64,000 nt of DNA from JAFKFI01 sp963795435 (GCA_963795435.1 CAWCHV010000009.1:248001-312000); one strand, 5' to 3'. Positions 25,868 through 34,821 are shown, counted from the first letter of the stretch. Made by a program: numbers and translations. The notes: a model not told the origin generated them from the sequence alone.

Positions 25868-27898
25868 CTATTCCGCCGCCGCGGGGGTCGGCACGTCCTG
25901 GTTGGCGGCGAGCAGCGGCAACATCGGCAGGAGCGCGGTGAGATCCCGCTCGGCGACGCAGACGAGATACTGTGTCGAAGGCGGCGTCACGTCCGGCGTC
26001 TCCGGCATCGGCAGCCCGTCATCGCCGAGCGGCAGCGCGGTGAGGCCGAGATCGCCGTAGATCTTCAGCAGGCCGGGGCCGGCGCGCCAGATCGCGGGAT
26101 CGAGCCCCTCCTGCTGGGCGAGGTCGCGCAGCCGCCAGATCGCCGATACGCGATCGCCGAGAGGGCCGGCCGGGTCGCCGAGCGCGAGCAGGATGCGGCC
26201 GCAGCGGCGGAACGGGATGCCCGCCTGCGCCAACTCGCCCCACACCACGCCGTCCGCGTTCGCCGGTGGCAGGCCGCCGAGCATGGCGAGCCGCCTTCTC
26301 GCCTCGATGCTCCAGGGCTGCCAGCTCACCCGGCCGGGGCGGATCAGCCGCCAAGTGGCGATCAGGGCGAGGGCGACGGTGACGGCGACGGTGGCGCGCA
26401 GCGAATTCGGCACCTCGCGCGATAGCACGATCTCCCACCAGCTGTTGTTCGAGAGAAAGCGGACATGCGGCTCGAACGCGGCGAGGGCGAGGATGCACAG
26501 GATCAGCGCGAACAGCGGCACCGCGGTCGAGGCTTGCAGCGGCCCGCTGAGCAGCCGCGCGTGACGATAGAAGCAGCTGCGGAACGGCGCCACCAGCATG
26601 GTGGCGAGCACCAGCACTGCGGGAATCCACAGCCGCTGTCCCTGTGCGACGGTGAACGCAGCGCCGGCCATCAGCATGACCATCGTGGCACCCCAGGCGA
26701 GGTTCACCCGGCGCGACAGTCCGATCGCCAGCACGATGAGCGCCGCCCCGATCAGCGAGGGGACGAACTCGCCCGCTTGAAGGGCGAGATCGGCGAGATC
26801 GGCGTCCATCCAGGAGAAGTCCGGGGCCGGCGATAGCACGCCGAGGGTGAGCAGCATGGCGCCGCACAGCGCCACCGCGCCGGTGACGGAGGCGACGGCG
26901 AAATCGGGCTCGCTCCAGCGGCCGAGCGATTGGACCGAGCGGAACATGCTGCCGCCGCGCAGCAGGATCTCATTGCCCGCGAACATGCTGCCGGCAAGAA
27001 ACAGCGGGATAATGTAGTAGAACAGCCGGAACACCAGGATCGCGCCGACGATGTGCGGCGGGTCGACCCAAGGCGAGAGGCCGAGCAGCATCGCGGTGTC
27101 GAACACGCCGATGCCGCCCGGCAGATTGGCGGCGAGCCCCGCCGTGTAGGACGCGACGTAGACGCCGAGGAAGCGGAGCCAGGTGAGGCCGGTCGCCTCG
27201 GGCAAGAGCGCGTAGAAGATCGACGCCGTCACCGCTACGTCCACAGTGGCGAGCAGCACCTGTATGATCGCCATGCGCCAGCCCGGCAGCTCGACGGTGT
27301 GGCCGAACATCCGCACCGTGCCGAACACGCGCGACAGCGTGACATAGCCCGCGACGATCGCCCACAGCCCGGCGCCGGCGGCGTACATCACCCATCGAGG
27401 CAGGAACTCGCCGAAGAACGGCACCGACGTCGGCTCGACGAACAGGATGGCACCGCCCAGCACCATGCCGCCGAGCCCGAAGGTGAGGCTGCAGAATGCC
27501 ACTGTCTTGGCGATCTGCACCGGCGTGAGGCCCCAATGCGCGTACAGCCGGTAGCGCACGGCGGCACCGGAGACGGCGGCGAAACCGAGATTGTGCGACA
27601 GCGCGTAGGCGCAGAACGAGGCGAACGAGACGCGCGCGTAGGAGACCTTGTGCCCCGCGTAGATCGTTCCCAGCCGGTCGTAGAAGGTCAGCACGCCGTA
27701 TGACAGCACCGTCCAGAGGAACGACAGGATGAGGGCGTGCGGCCGGATCGAGTTCACCGCGTCGGCGATGTCGTCGAGCTTGAGGTTGCGGAACTCGCGC
27801 TGCACCACGTAGATGGCGCCGCACAGCAGCACGACGCCGAGCACCGCCGGCAGGTGGCGAAGGTATTTGATCGCGGTCTCGCGCACCCGGCGGTCCAA
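25868..27898 (-). CDS. MprF-like lysylphosphatidylglycerol flippase with truncated synthase domain
   Basis: A 676-residue membrane protein. Residues 1-330 form the YbhN/UPF0104 flippase-type bundle, with SHNLGFAAVSGAAVRYRLY and GLAANLPGGIGVFDTAMLLGL. More helices follow to about 520. The soluble tail keeps only the first part of the MprF aminoacyl-transferase (DUF2156) domain: ILLALGDPAGPLGDRVSAIW, then a GP..LKIYGDLGLTALPLG block, ending about 40 residues later. The second GNAT lobe found in full MprF (about 840-870 residues) is absent. The TTG start lies five bases after the lysS stop and lacks a clear ribosome site; a GTG at 27886 is an alternative. Coupling with lysyl-tRNA synthetase suggests a role in lipid lysylation or transport. 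Confidence 0.78.
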   Translation of the reverse strand: MDRRVRETAIKYLRHLPAVLGVVLLCGAIYVVQREFRNLKLDDIADAVNSIRPHALILSFLWTVLSYGVLTFYDRLGTIYAGHKVSYARVSFASFCAYALSHNLGFAAVSGAAVRYRLYAHWGLTPVQIAKTVAFCSLTFGLGGMVLGGAILFVEPTSVPFFGEFLPRWVMYAAGAGLWAIVAGYVTLSRVFGTVRMFGHTVELPGWRMAIIQVLLATVDVAVTASIFYALLPEATGLTWLRFLGVYVASYTAGLAANLPGGIGVFDTAMLLGLSPWVDPPHIVGAILVFRLFYYIIPLFLAGSMFAGNEILLRGGSMFRSVQSLGRWSEPDFAVASVTGAVALCGAMLLTLGVLSPAPDFSWMDADLADLALQAGEFVPSLIGAALIVLAIGLSRRVNLAWGATMVMLMAGAAFTVAQGQRLWIPAVLVLATMLVAPFRSCFYRHARLLSGPLQASTAVPLFALILCILALAAFEPHVRFLSNNSWWEIVLSREVPNSLRATVAVTVALALIATWRLIRPGRVSWQPWSIEARRRLAMLGGLPPANADGVVWGELAQAGIPFRRCGRILLALGDPAGPLGDRVSAIWRLRDLAQQEGLDPAIWRAGPGLLKIYGDLGLTALPLGDDGLPMPETPDVTPPSTQYLVCVAERDLTALLPMLPLLAANQDVPTPAAAE

Positions 27899-27903
27899 GC
27901 GCG

Positions 27904-29493
27904 TCAGGCCGCGTCAGCGGGACGGGCGAGGGCGGCTTCGATCAGGGCGATGGTCTCGCCGATCCCGTACAGCGCGACGAAGCCGCCGAACCGGGGGCCC
28001 TCCTGCTGGCCGAGCAGCACCTGATAGAGACAGCCGAACCAGGCGCGCAATTCCGGGAAGTCGTGGCGCTTGCCCACCTCGTAGACGACGTTCTGGATGG
28101 CCTCGCCGTCCGTGCCCGGATCGAGCCCGCGCAACGTTTCCGCAAGGTCAGCGAGGGCGGCGCGCTCGGTGTCGGTCGGCAGGCGGTACTGCTTGGCGGG
28201 GCGCACGAAGTCCCGGTAGTAGGCGATCGCGTGATGCACCAGCCGGTCGAGGAACGGCATCGCGTCCGGGCTGGCGTCGGGACTGTAGCGGCGGATGAAG
28301 CCCCACAGGATGTCGGGCGTCTCGGCGTTCACTACGCTGGCGAGGTTGAGCAGCATGGCGAACGATACCGGCGAGGCGGCGTCCGCGCGGCCGCCGCCGC
28401 CGATGTGCCAGGCTGGGTTGGTGCGCTTCTCGACGTCCGGCTGCACGCGCTCCTTTGCGGCGTTGGCGAGATAGTCGTCGACGGCGCGCGGGATCACGTC
28501 GAAATACAGCCGCTTGGCGCGGTGTGGCGCATTGTACATGAAGTGCCCGAGCGCCTCCTGGGGGGCATAGCGCAGCCACTCATCGACGGAGAGGCCGTTG
28601 CCCTTGGACTTGCTGATCTTCTGCCCCTGGTCGTCGAGGAACAGCTCATAGGTAAAGTCCTGCGGCGGCGGGCTCCCGAGAATACGGCAGATGCGTCCCG
28701 AGAGGCGCACGCTGTCGATCAGGTCCTTGCCCGACATCTCGTAATCGACCCCGAGCGCGTACCAGCGCATCGCCCAGTCGGCCTTCCATTGCAGCTTGCA
28801 GGCGCCGCCCTGCACCGAGGTCTCGAACCGCTCGCCGGTCTCGGGATCGGTCCAGGTCACGGTCGCGGCGGCGGCGTCCCAGGCATCGGGCTTGACCTGC
28901 ATGACGCGGCCGGAGCGCGGATGGATCGGCAGCACGGGCGAGTAGGTCGCGCGCCGTTCGGGGCCGAGCGTGGGCAGGATGACGGCGACGATCTTCTCGT
29001 ATTCCTCCAGGACGCGCACCAAGGCGGCGTCGAATCGGCCTGCCTTGTAGTAGTCGGTCGCCGATGCGAATTCGTATTCGAAGCCGAATCCGTCGAGGAA
29101 GGCGCGCAGGCGGGCGTTGTTGTGCGCTCCGAAGCTCTCATGCGTGCCGAACGGGTCCGGCACTTGGGTGAGCGGCTTGCCGAGGTGACGGGCCAGGAGG
29201 TCGCGGTTGGGCACATTGTCCGGCACCTTGCGCAGCCCGTCCATGTCGTCGCTGAAGGCGAGCAGGCGCGAGGGCAGGCCGGTGAGCTCGCTGAAGGCAT
29301 TGCGCACCCAGGTGGTCCGCGCGACCTCGCCGAAGGTGCCGATATGCGGCAGGCCGGACGGGCCGTAGCCGGTCTCGAACAGGGCGTGGCGCTTGCCCGC
29401 GGCGGCCAGCCGGTCGCGCAGCTTGGCCGCTTCCTCGAACGGCCAGGCCTTCGGCACGGTCGGGGCGGATGTGTCGGAGTGTGTCAGGGACAT
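27904..29493 (-). CDS. lysS: class I lysyl-tRNA synthetase
   Basis: A 529-residue class I (LysK-type) enzyme, the form used by archaea and alphaproteobacteria in place of the class II enzyme. The HIGH-type signature is GYGPSGLPHIGTFGEVAR near residue 43-60, and the KMSKS loop is KISKSKGNGLS near 300. LLAFSDDMDGLRKVP and WAMRWYALGVDYEMSGKD are characteristic of the family. It charges tRNA-Lys. The downstream gene starts five bases after its stop and encodes an MprF-like protein; MprF enzymes use Lys-tRNA, so the operon links supply and use. Confidence 0.95.
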   Translation of the reverse strand: MSLTHSDTSAPTVPKAWPFEEAAKLRDRLAAAGKRHALFETGYGPSGLPHIGTFGEVARTTWVRNAFSELTGLPSRLLAFSDDMDGLRKVPDNVPNRDLLARHLGKPLTQVPDPFGTHESFGAHNNARLRAFLDGFGFEYEFASATDYYKAGRFDAALVRVLEEYEKIVAVILPTLGPERRATYSPVLPIHPRSGRVMQVKPDAWDAAAATVTWTDPETGERFETSVQGGACKLQWKADWAMRWYALGVDYEMSGKDLIDSVRLSGRICRILGSPPPQDFTYELFLDDQGQKISKSKGNGLSVDEWLRYAPQEALGHFMYNAPHRAKRLYFDVIPRAVDDYLANAAKERVQPDVEKRTNPAWHIGGGGRADAASPVSFAMLLNLASVVNAETPDILWGFIRRYSPDASPDAMPFLDRLVHHAIAYYRDFVRPAKQYRLPTDTERAALADLAETLRGLDPGTDGEAIQNVVYEVGKRHDFPELRAWFGCLYQVLLGQQEGPRFGGFVALYGIGETIALIEAALARPADAA

Positions 29494-29566
29494 GCGCGGA
29501 AGCTAGAAACCGGGGGGGTCTGGGTCAATTGGCGCTTGCGCGCCCCGTTTTCATCTGGCCCGCGAA

Positions 29567-29647
29567 CCCCCTCACCCCGGCCCTCTCCCCCAAGGGGGAG
29601 AGGGAGAAGGAGCCCCCTCCCCTTGCGGGAGGGGGTTGGGGGAGGGG
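29567..29647. repeat. REP-like palindromic repeat, family 1, copy C
   Basis: An 81-bp copy, CCCCCTCACCCCGGCCCTCT to GGGTTGGGGGAGGGG, with CTCTCCCCC/GGGGGAGAG and CCCTCCCC...GGGAGGGGG stems. It lies between the divergent lysS and the DinG-like helicase gene, so here it sits in a promoter region and not only between co-directional genes. Confidence 0.88.
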
Positions 29648-29666
29648 AACGCGGTATAGTGAGCCG

Positions 29667-32471
29667 ATGACGCCATTACCCGACACCCCGGCGGTCGTCG
29701 CCGGCCACGGGCGCGCCGCGATCCTGACGCCGGACGGGGAGCTTTTGGCGCTGCCCACCGCCGAGGCCGCCGCCTGGCTGCGCTCCCTGCCGCCGCCCAT
29801 GATGGTGCATGTCCCTGCGAACCTGCGCCGGCTGGGGTTGCGGGCCACCCCGGCGCTCGATTTGCTGGAGCTGTTCGCCTTCGCCCTGCCGGCCCGCGCC
29901 GCGACCCCGACGCCGCGTGGCATGTGCCTCGCCCTCGACCTCGATCCTCCCGAGGGAGGGCTCGAAAGCGAGGCCGCGGCGCTGCCGGACATCGCGGCGG
30001 CGCTGCTGCGGCGGCTCGCGCAGGGTGCCGACCTGCCGGCCAACCGCGACGCCGCCGCGATCGCCGCCTGGATGGGCAAGGCCGGCTGGGGCTGGGCCGC
30101 CGCGGTGATGTCCGCCCTCGGCGAGCCCGCCGCCAGGCCGGATCGCGACGCGCTGCGGATCTGGAGAAACCTGCCCGAGTGGGAGGAGACCGCGCCGCCG
30201 CCGCCGCCCGCCGCGTATCCCGTGGCGGAGATGGAGGCGCGGGCGCGGCTCGCGGCCATTCTGGGGGAGGGCGCCGAGCAGCGCACCGGGCAGGCCGACT
30301 ACGCCGGGGCCGCTGCCGCCGCCTTCGCGCCGCGCGAACAGAGGGGCGACCCGCACCTCGTGCTGGCGGAGGCCGGCACCGGGACCGGCAAGACGCTGGG
30401 CTACGTCGCGCCGGCGATCCTGTGGGCCGAGAAGAATCGTGGCACGGTGTGGATCAGCACCTTCACCCGCCATTTGCAGCGCCAGATCGACGACGAACTA
30501 GGCCGCGTGTTCCCCGACCCGATACGGCGGCGGGCGCGCGTCGTGCTGCGCAAGGGGCGCGAGAATTATCTATGCCTGCTGAACCTGGAGGACGCCGTCG
30601 TCTCGGCTCAGGGCGGTTTCGCGACCGGGTCAGCGATCCCGCTTGGCATCCTGCTGCGATGGGCCGGGGCGACGCGGGACGGCGACATCCAGGGCGGCGA
30701 TTTGCCGGGCTGGCTCGCCGAGCTGTTCGGCCCGGCGAGCATCCTGTCCCTGGCCGACCGGCGCGGTGAGTGCGTCCACGCCGGCTGCCCGCATTGGCGG
30801 CGCTGCTTTGTCGAGCATACCATCCGCCGTGCGCGCGGCGCGGAATTGGTGGTTGCCAATCATGCGCTGGTCATGGCCCAGGCGGCGTGGGGCGGGCTCG
30901 ACGACGCGGCGGTGCCGGGGCGCTACGTGTTCGACGAGGGACACCACCTGTTCGACGCGGCGGACGGCGCGTTCTCGGCGGAGCTGTCGGGGGTGGAGAC
31001 CGCCGAGCTGCGGCGCTGGCTGCTCGGCGCCGAGGGCGGCCGGTCGCGGGCGCGCGGGCTTCGGCGACGGGTCGAGGAGCTGACCGCCGGGGAGCCCGAG
31101 CTGGAAGCGCCGCTCGACGCCGCCCTGATGGCGGCCCGCGCCTTGCCCGCGCCGGGCTGGTCGGCGCGGCTCGCGGAGGATTCGCCCGAATTGGGCGGCC
31201 TCGACGCCGGGCGGCCGAACCCGACCGAGGCGTTCCTGCGCGTCGCGCGTCGGCAGGTACTGGCGCGGCTGCCGGGCGAGGCGGAGCCGCACGCGAGGGG
31301 CGCGCTGGAATGCGACCTGCATCCGGTCGCGCCCGAGCTTCCCGAGGCGGCAGAACGGCTGGAACGCGCGCTGGCGCGGATCGCCGAGCCGTTGGCGCGA
31401 TTGCGCGAGCGGCTGCTGGCGCGGCTCGATACCGAGGCGGAGGAGCTCGACAGCGCGACGCGGAACCGCATCGAGGCGATCGGCCGCTCGCTCGGCCGCC
31501 GCGCGCTCGATCCGTTGCGCGCCTGGCAGGCGATGCTGCGCGCGACGCGCCTTCCGCCCCCCGAGCCGGGCACACGGCCGGAGCACGTCGCCTTCCTGCG
31601 GCTCGACCGGCGCGAGGCGGGCGATCGGGATGTTGGGCTGCTGCGCCACTGGCTCGATCCCACCGTGCCGTTCGCCGCGACCCTGGCCCAGCCGGCGCAG
31701 GGCCTGCTGGTCACGTCCGCGACCCTGCGCGATTCCGGCGACCGCGACGCCGAGAGCGCGTGGGAGGCGGCCGAGGCGCGGGTCGGCGCGCCGCATCTGC
31801 CCTCGCCGGCGATCCGTGTCGCCGTCGCGAGCCCGTTCGACTACGCGGCACAGACCCGCGCCTTCGTCGTCACCGACGTGATGCCGGGCAATATTTCCGC
31901 CCTCGCGGCGGCTTATCGGGCGCTGTTCATGGCCGCGGGGGGCGGCGCGCTCGGGCTGTTCACGGCGATCCGGCGATTGCAGGCGGTCCACGCGAAAATC
32001 GCGCCGGAGCTGGAGGCGGCGGGCATTCCGCTGCTGGCGCAGCACGTGGACCCGATGGACAACGCCACCTTGGTCGACATCTTCCGCACCGAGGAGGAGA
32101 GCTGCCTGCTCGGCACCGACGCGATGCGCGACGGGGTGGACGTGCCGGGCCGCGCCTTGCGCCTGGTGGTGTTCGAGAAGGTGCCGTGGCCGCGCCCCGA
32201 CATCCTCCATCGCGAGCGTCGGGTGCATCTCTCGGGCGGCGACCCCAAGGGGTATGACGACCGCATCGCCCGGCTCCGGCTGCGCCAAGCGTTCGGGCGG
32301 CTGATCCGCCGCTCCACCGATCGGGGCGTGTTCGTCCTGCTCGATCGCCAGACGCCGAGCCGGCTGCTCTCCGCCTTCCCGATGGGGGTCGCGGTACGCC
32401 GGGTCGGGCTCGCCGAGGCGGCAGCCACGACAAGCGCGTTTCTCGGCGAGGCTGCCCTCTCGATACCGTGA
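29667..32471 (+). CDS. DinG/XPD-like Fe-S superfamily 2 DNA helicase
   Basis: A 934-residue ATP-dependent helicase; I start at the ATG at 29667 because a longer frame would translate the palindromic repeat. Walker A is AEAGTGTGKTLGYVAP near residue 235. Four cysteines for an Fe-S cluster lie in ENYLCLL and GECVHAGCPHWRRC. The DEAH-type Walker B is VFDEGHHLFD near 425. Motif VI is LRQAFGRLIRRSTDRGVFVLLD near the C-terminus. About 190 N-terminal residues ahead of the helicase core match nothing I recognise. DinG-like enzymes unwind R-loops, D-loops and forked DNA. A TerB-like gene follows. Confidence 0.9.
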   Translation: MTPLPDTPAVVAGHGRAAILTPDGELLALPTAEAAAWLRSLPPPMMVHVPANLRRLGLRATPALDLLELFAFALPARAATPTPRGMCLALDLDPPEGGLESEAAALPDIAAALLRRLAQGADLPANRDAAAIAAWMGKAGWGWAAAVMSALGEPAARPDRDALRIWRNLPEWEETAPPPPPAAYPVAEMEARARLAAILGEGAEQRTGQADYAGAAAAAFAPREQRGDPHLVLAEAGTGTGKTLGYVAPAILWAEKNRGTVWISTFTRHLQRQIDDELGRVFPDPIRRRARVVLRKGRENYLCLLNLEDAVVSAQGGFATGSAIPLGILLRWAGATRDGDIQGGDLPGWLAELFGPASILSLADRRGECVHAGCPHWRRCFVEHTIRRARGAELVVANHALVMAQAAWGGLDDAAVPGRYVFDEGHHLFDAADGAFSAELSGVETAELRRWLLGAEGGRSRARGLRRRVEELTAGEPELEAPLDAALMAARALPAPGWSARLAEDSPELGGLDAGRPNPTEAFLRVARRQVLARLPGEAEPHARGALECDLHPVAPELPEAAERLERALARIAEPLARLRERLLARLDTEAEELDSATRNRIEAIGRSLGRRALDPLRAWQAMLRATRLPPPEPGTRPEHVAFLRLDRREAGDRDVGLLRHWLDPTVPFAATLAQPAQGLLVTSATLRDSGDRDAESAWEAAEARVGAPHLPSPAIRVAVASPFDYAAQTRAFVVTDVMPGNISALAAAYRALFMAAGGGALGLFTAIRRLQAVHAKIAPELEAAGIPLLAQHVDPMDNATLVDIFRTEEESCLLGTDAMRDGVDVPGRALRLVVFEKVPWPRPDILHRERRVHLSGGDPKGYDDRIARLRLRQAFGRLIRRSTDRGVFVLLDRQTPSRLLSAFPMGVAVRRVGLAEAAATTSAFLGEAALSIP

Positions 32472-32537
32472 GCCGGCCTCGCTTGATCTCAAGCACGGCT
32501 TCGCGCAGGGTCCGCCCGTACAATGGAGAAGCCTTCT

Positions 32538-32957
32538 ATGCTCGCCCGCACCGGTCTCGACCCGCAGGAGGCGCTTGTCTGCACGATGGTGCTGGTCGCC
32601 GCCGCCGACGGCGGCATGTCCGACCGCGAGATCGGCGTGATGTCCGGCCAGGTGCAGACCTTGCCGATCTTCCAGGATTTTTCCACCGAGCGTCTGGAGG
32701 CTGCGACCGACGCGGCGGTGGGCCTGCTCGGCGAGGACGAGGGCCTGAGCCACGCCGGCCGGCTGATCCGCGAATCGCTCGTCCCGGCGCTGCGCGAGAC
32801 CGCCTACGCGCTGGCCTGCGAGGTGGTCGCGGCCGACCACGATGTCGGTCAGCAATCGCTCGAGATGCTGGAGTTCGTGATGAACGAGTTGCGCCTCGAC
32901 CCGCTTGTCGCCGCCGCCATCGAGCGCGGCGTGCGGGCGCGGCATCAGAGGGGGTGA
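32538..32957 (+). CDS. TerB-like helical protein
   Basis: A 139-residue protein. I prefer the ATG at 32538, nine bases after GGAG, over the ATG at 32523. QEALVCTMVLVAAADGGMSDREI near residue 10-30 is the TerB/DjlA-type opening, in which the acidic residues bind metal in TerB. ALACEVVAADHDVGQQSLEML near 95 is the second conserved block. TerB-domain proteins are cytoplasmic or membrane-linked and often stress related, though this one lacks other ter genes nearby. Its stop overlaps the next start (GTGA), so it is translationally coupled to the epoxide-hydrolase-like gene. Confidence 0.75.
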   Translation: MLARTGLDPQEALVCTMVLVAAADGGMSDREIGVMSGQVQTLPIFQDFSTERLEAATDAAVGLLGEDEGLSHAGRLIRESLVPALRETAYALACEVVAADHDVGQQSLEMLEFVMNELRLDPLVAAAIERGVRARHQRG

Positions 32958-33838
32958 GCGAGATCCGCCACGGCCGGGTGCGCGCGAACGGCGTCGAGTT
33001 GCACGTCGCGCGCGCCGGAGCGGGGCGGCCGTTGGTGCTGCTGCATGGCTGGCCGGAGTTCTGGCTCACCTGGGAGCCCGTGATGCAGCGCCTCGCCGGG
33101 CGGTTCGAGCTGATCGCGCCGGACCTCCGCGGTTTCGGCGAGAGCGAAAAACCCGATCTCGGCCCCTCGAACCGGGCCGGCGCGGAGACGCACGCAGCCG
33201 ACATCCTGGCGCTGATCGACGCACTCGGCCTGGCGCGGGTCGGCGTGGCGGCGCATGACGTGGGCGGCGGCGTCGCGCAGGTGATGGCGCGGGCGCGGCC
33301 CGAGCTTCTGGCCGGGCTGTTCCTGTTCGACACGCCGCATCCCGGCATCGGGCCGCGTTTCGCCGATCCAGGACATCTCAAGGAGATCTGGTACCAGTCC
33401 TTCCACCAGCTCCCCTGGGCGGCGTCGCTGGTCGGCGCGTCGCGGGAGAGCTGCCGGACCTACTTCGCGCATTTCCTGCGGCACTGGTCGGTGCGGAAGG
33501 ATGCGTTCGACGACGTGCTCGAGACGTGGATCGACAATTTCATGCGCCCCGGCAATTTGCAGGGCGGCTTCAACTGGTACATCAGCGCCAACGCCGCCCG
33601 GCTCGCGGTGATGCGCGGCGAGGCGCCCGTGCTGCCGGCGATCACGCTGCCGACCTGCGTGCGCTGGGGCGAAGGCGATCCGGTGCTGAAGGTGGAGTGG
33701 GCAGACCGGCTGGGCGAGACTTTTGCCAATCTCGATTTTGCGCCCTTCGAGGGCGTCGGCCACTTCCCCCATCGCGAGACGCCCGACCGCGCGGCCGAGA
33801 TGATCGGTGCGTTCTTCGACCGGATCTGGCCGGGGTAG
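32954..33838 (+). CDS. alpha/beta hydrolase, epoxide hydrolase / haloacid dehalogenase type
   Basis: A 294-residue alpha/beta hydrolase starting at a GTG that overlaps the TerB-like stop. HGWPEFWLTWEPVM near residue 31-44 is the oxyanion-hole HGxP motif. DLRGFGESEKPD follows. The nucleophile is an aspartate, D102 in AAHDVGGGVAQ, so it is not a serine esterase. The acid and base follow near the C-terminus, with the histidine in GVGHFPHRETP. Aspartate-nucleophile members are epoxide hydrolases or dehalogenases; fluoroacetate-dehalogenase-like activity cannot be excluded from sequence. Confidence 0.85.
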   Translation: MSEIRHGRVRANGVELHVARAGAGRPLVLLHGWPEFWLTWEPVMQRLAGRFELIAPDLRGFGESEKPDLGPSNRAGAETHAADILALIDALGLARVGVAAHDVGGGVAQVMARARPELLAGLFLFDTPHPGIGPRFADPGHLKEIWYQSFHQLPWAASLVGASRESCRTYFAHFLRHWSVRKDAFDDVLETWIDNFMRPGNLQGGFNWYISANAARLAVMRGEAPVLPAITLPTCVRWGEGDPVLKVEWADRLGETFANLDFAPFEGVGHFPHRETPDRAAEMIGAFFDRIWPG

Positions 33839-33932
33839 GCGCGCGTCGTCGGCGGCGAGGCCGCACCTCGCATCGTCAATGGAGCGCCAGCGCGCATCCA
33901 TCGCACCGGCCCCGGCTCGCGACGGCCACCCC

Positions 33933-33960
33933 CTTGAACCGGATTCGCGGCTGCTTAAAT
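33933..33960 (+). promoter_or_regulatory. candidate RpoH (sigma-32) promoter of the small heat-shock gene
   Basis: CTTG at 33933, exactly 17 bases, then CTTAAAT at 33954. Alphaproteobacterial RpoH promoters follow CTTG-N17/18-CYTATnT, so there is one mismatch. It lies about 140 bases upstream of the Hsp20 start, leaving a leader long enough for a thermosensor. Two CGCCT segments in that leader could pair with the GGAGGTG ribosome site; this is only a possibility. Confidence 0.55.
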
Positions 33961-34102
33961 CGCGGTCGCCAAACGCCGGTTGTATGGGTTTGGCAATGGC
34001 CGGAAAGGCCATGTCGCATCCATGTTGTTCAAGGAGGATGTGGCGGGCACGGCTCTCGCGATGGACGGGGACGCCTGCCCGCCTGCGCGATGGAGGTGAA
34101 CA

Positions 34103-34600
34103 ATGGTGGCATTGACGAACCTGATCCCCTGGGCGAGCCGCAGCCAGTCGCTGGCGGGCTCCCGCTACAGCGAGGAAAACGATCCCTTCCTCACGCTGCA
34201 GCGTAACATGAACCGGATTCTCGACGATTTCACCCGCGGCTTCGGGGTGCCGACGCCGGCCCGCTTCGGCGTCTCCGGCGCGTGGCCGCATGTCGAGGTG
34301 AGCGAGACCGACAAGGACGTGAAAGTCGTGGCCGAGCTGCCGGGCCTGGAGCAGGACGACGTCAAGCTGTCGCTGCAAGACGGCGTGCTGACGCTGACCG
34401 GCGAGAAGAAGTCGGAGAACGAGGGCGCCCTCTACAGCGAGCGTTGGCACGGGCAGTTCCAGCGTTCGCTGCAGCTCGGCCCCGAGGTGGACCCCGACAA
34501 GGTGAACGCCTCGTTCAAGAACGGCGTGCTGACGGTGACGCTGGCCAAGCGCCCCGAGGCGCAGAGCCAGGTGAAGCGGATTCCGATCAACCACTCCTGA
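34103..34600 (+). CDS. small heat-shock protein (Hsp20/alpha-crystallin)
   Basis: A 165-residue ATP-independent chaperone; the ATG follows GGAGGTGAACA. Residues 1-55 are the variable N-terminal arm. The alpha-crystallin domain runs from WPHVEVSETDKDVKVVAELP at about 61 to KNGVLTVTLAKRPE at about 140, with the usual ENEGALYSERWHGQFQRSLQL strand region. The C-terminal tail has IPI, the I-x-I-type anchor motif. It binds unfolding proteins as large oligomers in the cytoplasm. A candidate heat-shock promoter lies upstream. It is a single gene, convergent with the aminotransferase. Confidence 0.94.
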   Translation: MVALTNLIPWASRSQSLAGSRYSEENDPFLTLQRNMNRILDDFTRGFGVPTPARFGVSGAWPHVEVSETDKDVKVVAELPGLEQDDVKLSLQDGVLTLTGEKKSENEGALYSERWHGQFQRSLQLGPEVDPDKVNASFKNGVLTVTLAKRPEAQSQVKRIPINHS

Positions 34601-34652
34601 GCTTCGGAGGCCGAGACGCGGCATGATCTGAGCGAGGCATCGATGATCCGTG

Positions 34653-34681
34653 GCGCGCATCCCGCGTTGACGGGTGCGCGC
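34653..34681. terminator. hairpin between convergent hsp20 and aminotransferase genes
   Basis: GCGCGCA...CCCG pairs with CGGG...TGCGCGC around a CGTTGA loop, with one bulged T. It lies in the 221-base gap between two convergent stops. No T-run follows on either strand, so it may stop transcription only with help or protect 3' ends. I see nothing else in the gap. Confidence 0.4.
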
Positions 34682-34821
34682 CCGGCGGCCGCGCCGGCGC
34701 GCGCCTGTGTCTGGCCCCCGAATCAGGTGGAAATTCGTTGCCTGACGATCCCCGGCTGGAGGCGGCGCTCGCCGTCGGCGACAGCGCGCGCGTGGCTTGG
34801 CGGGGATGAGCCGGAGCGGCG

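Noticed and set aside
33807..34115. A 103-codon open frame ahead of hsp20
   Set aside because: It overlaps both the end of the hydrolase gene and the candidate heat-shock promoter and leader, has no ribosome site and no conserved look.
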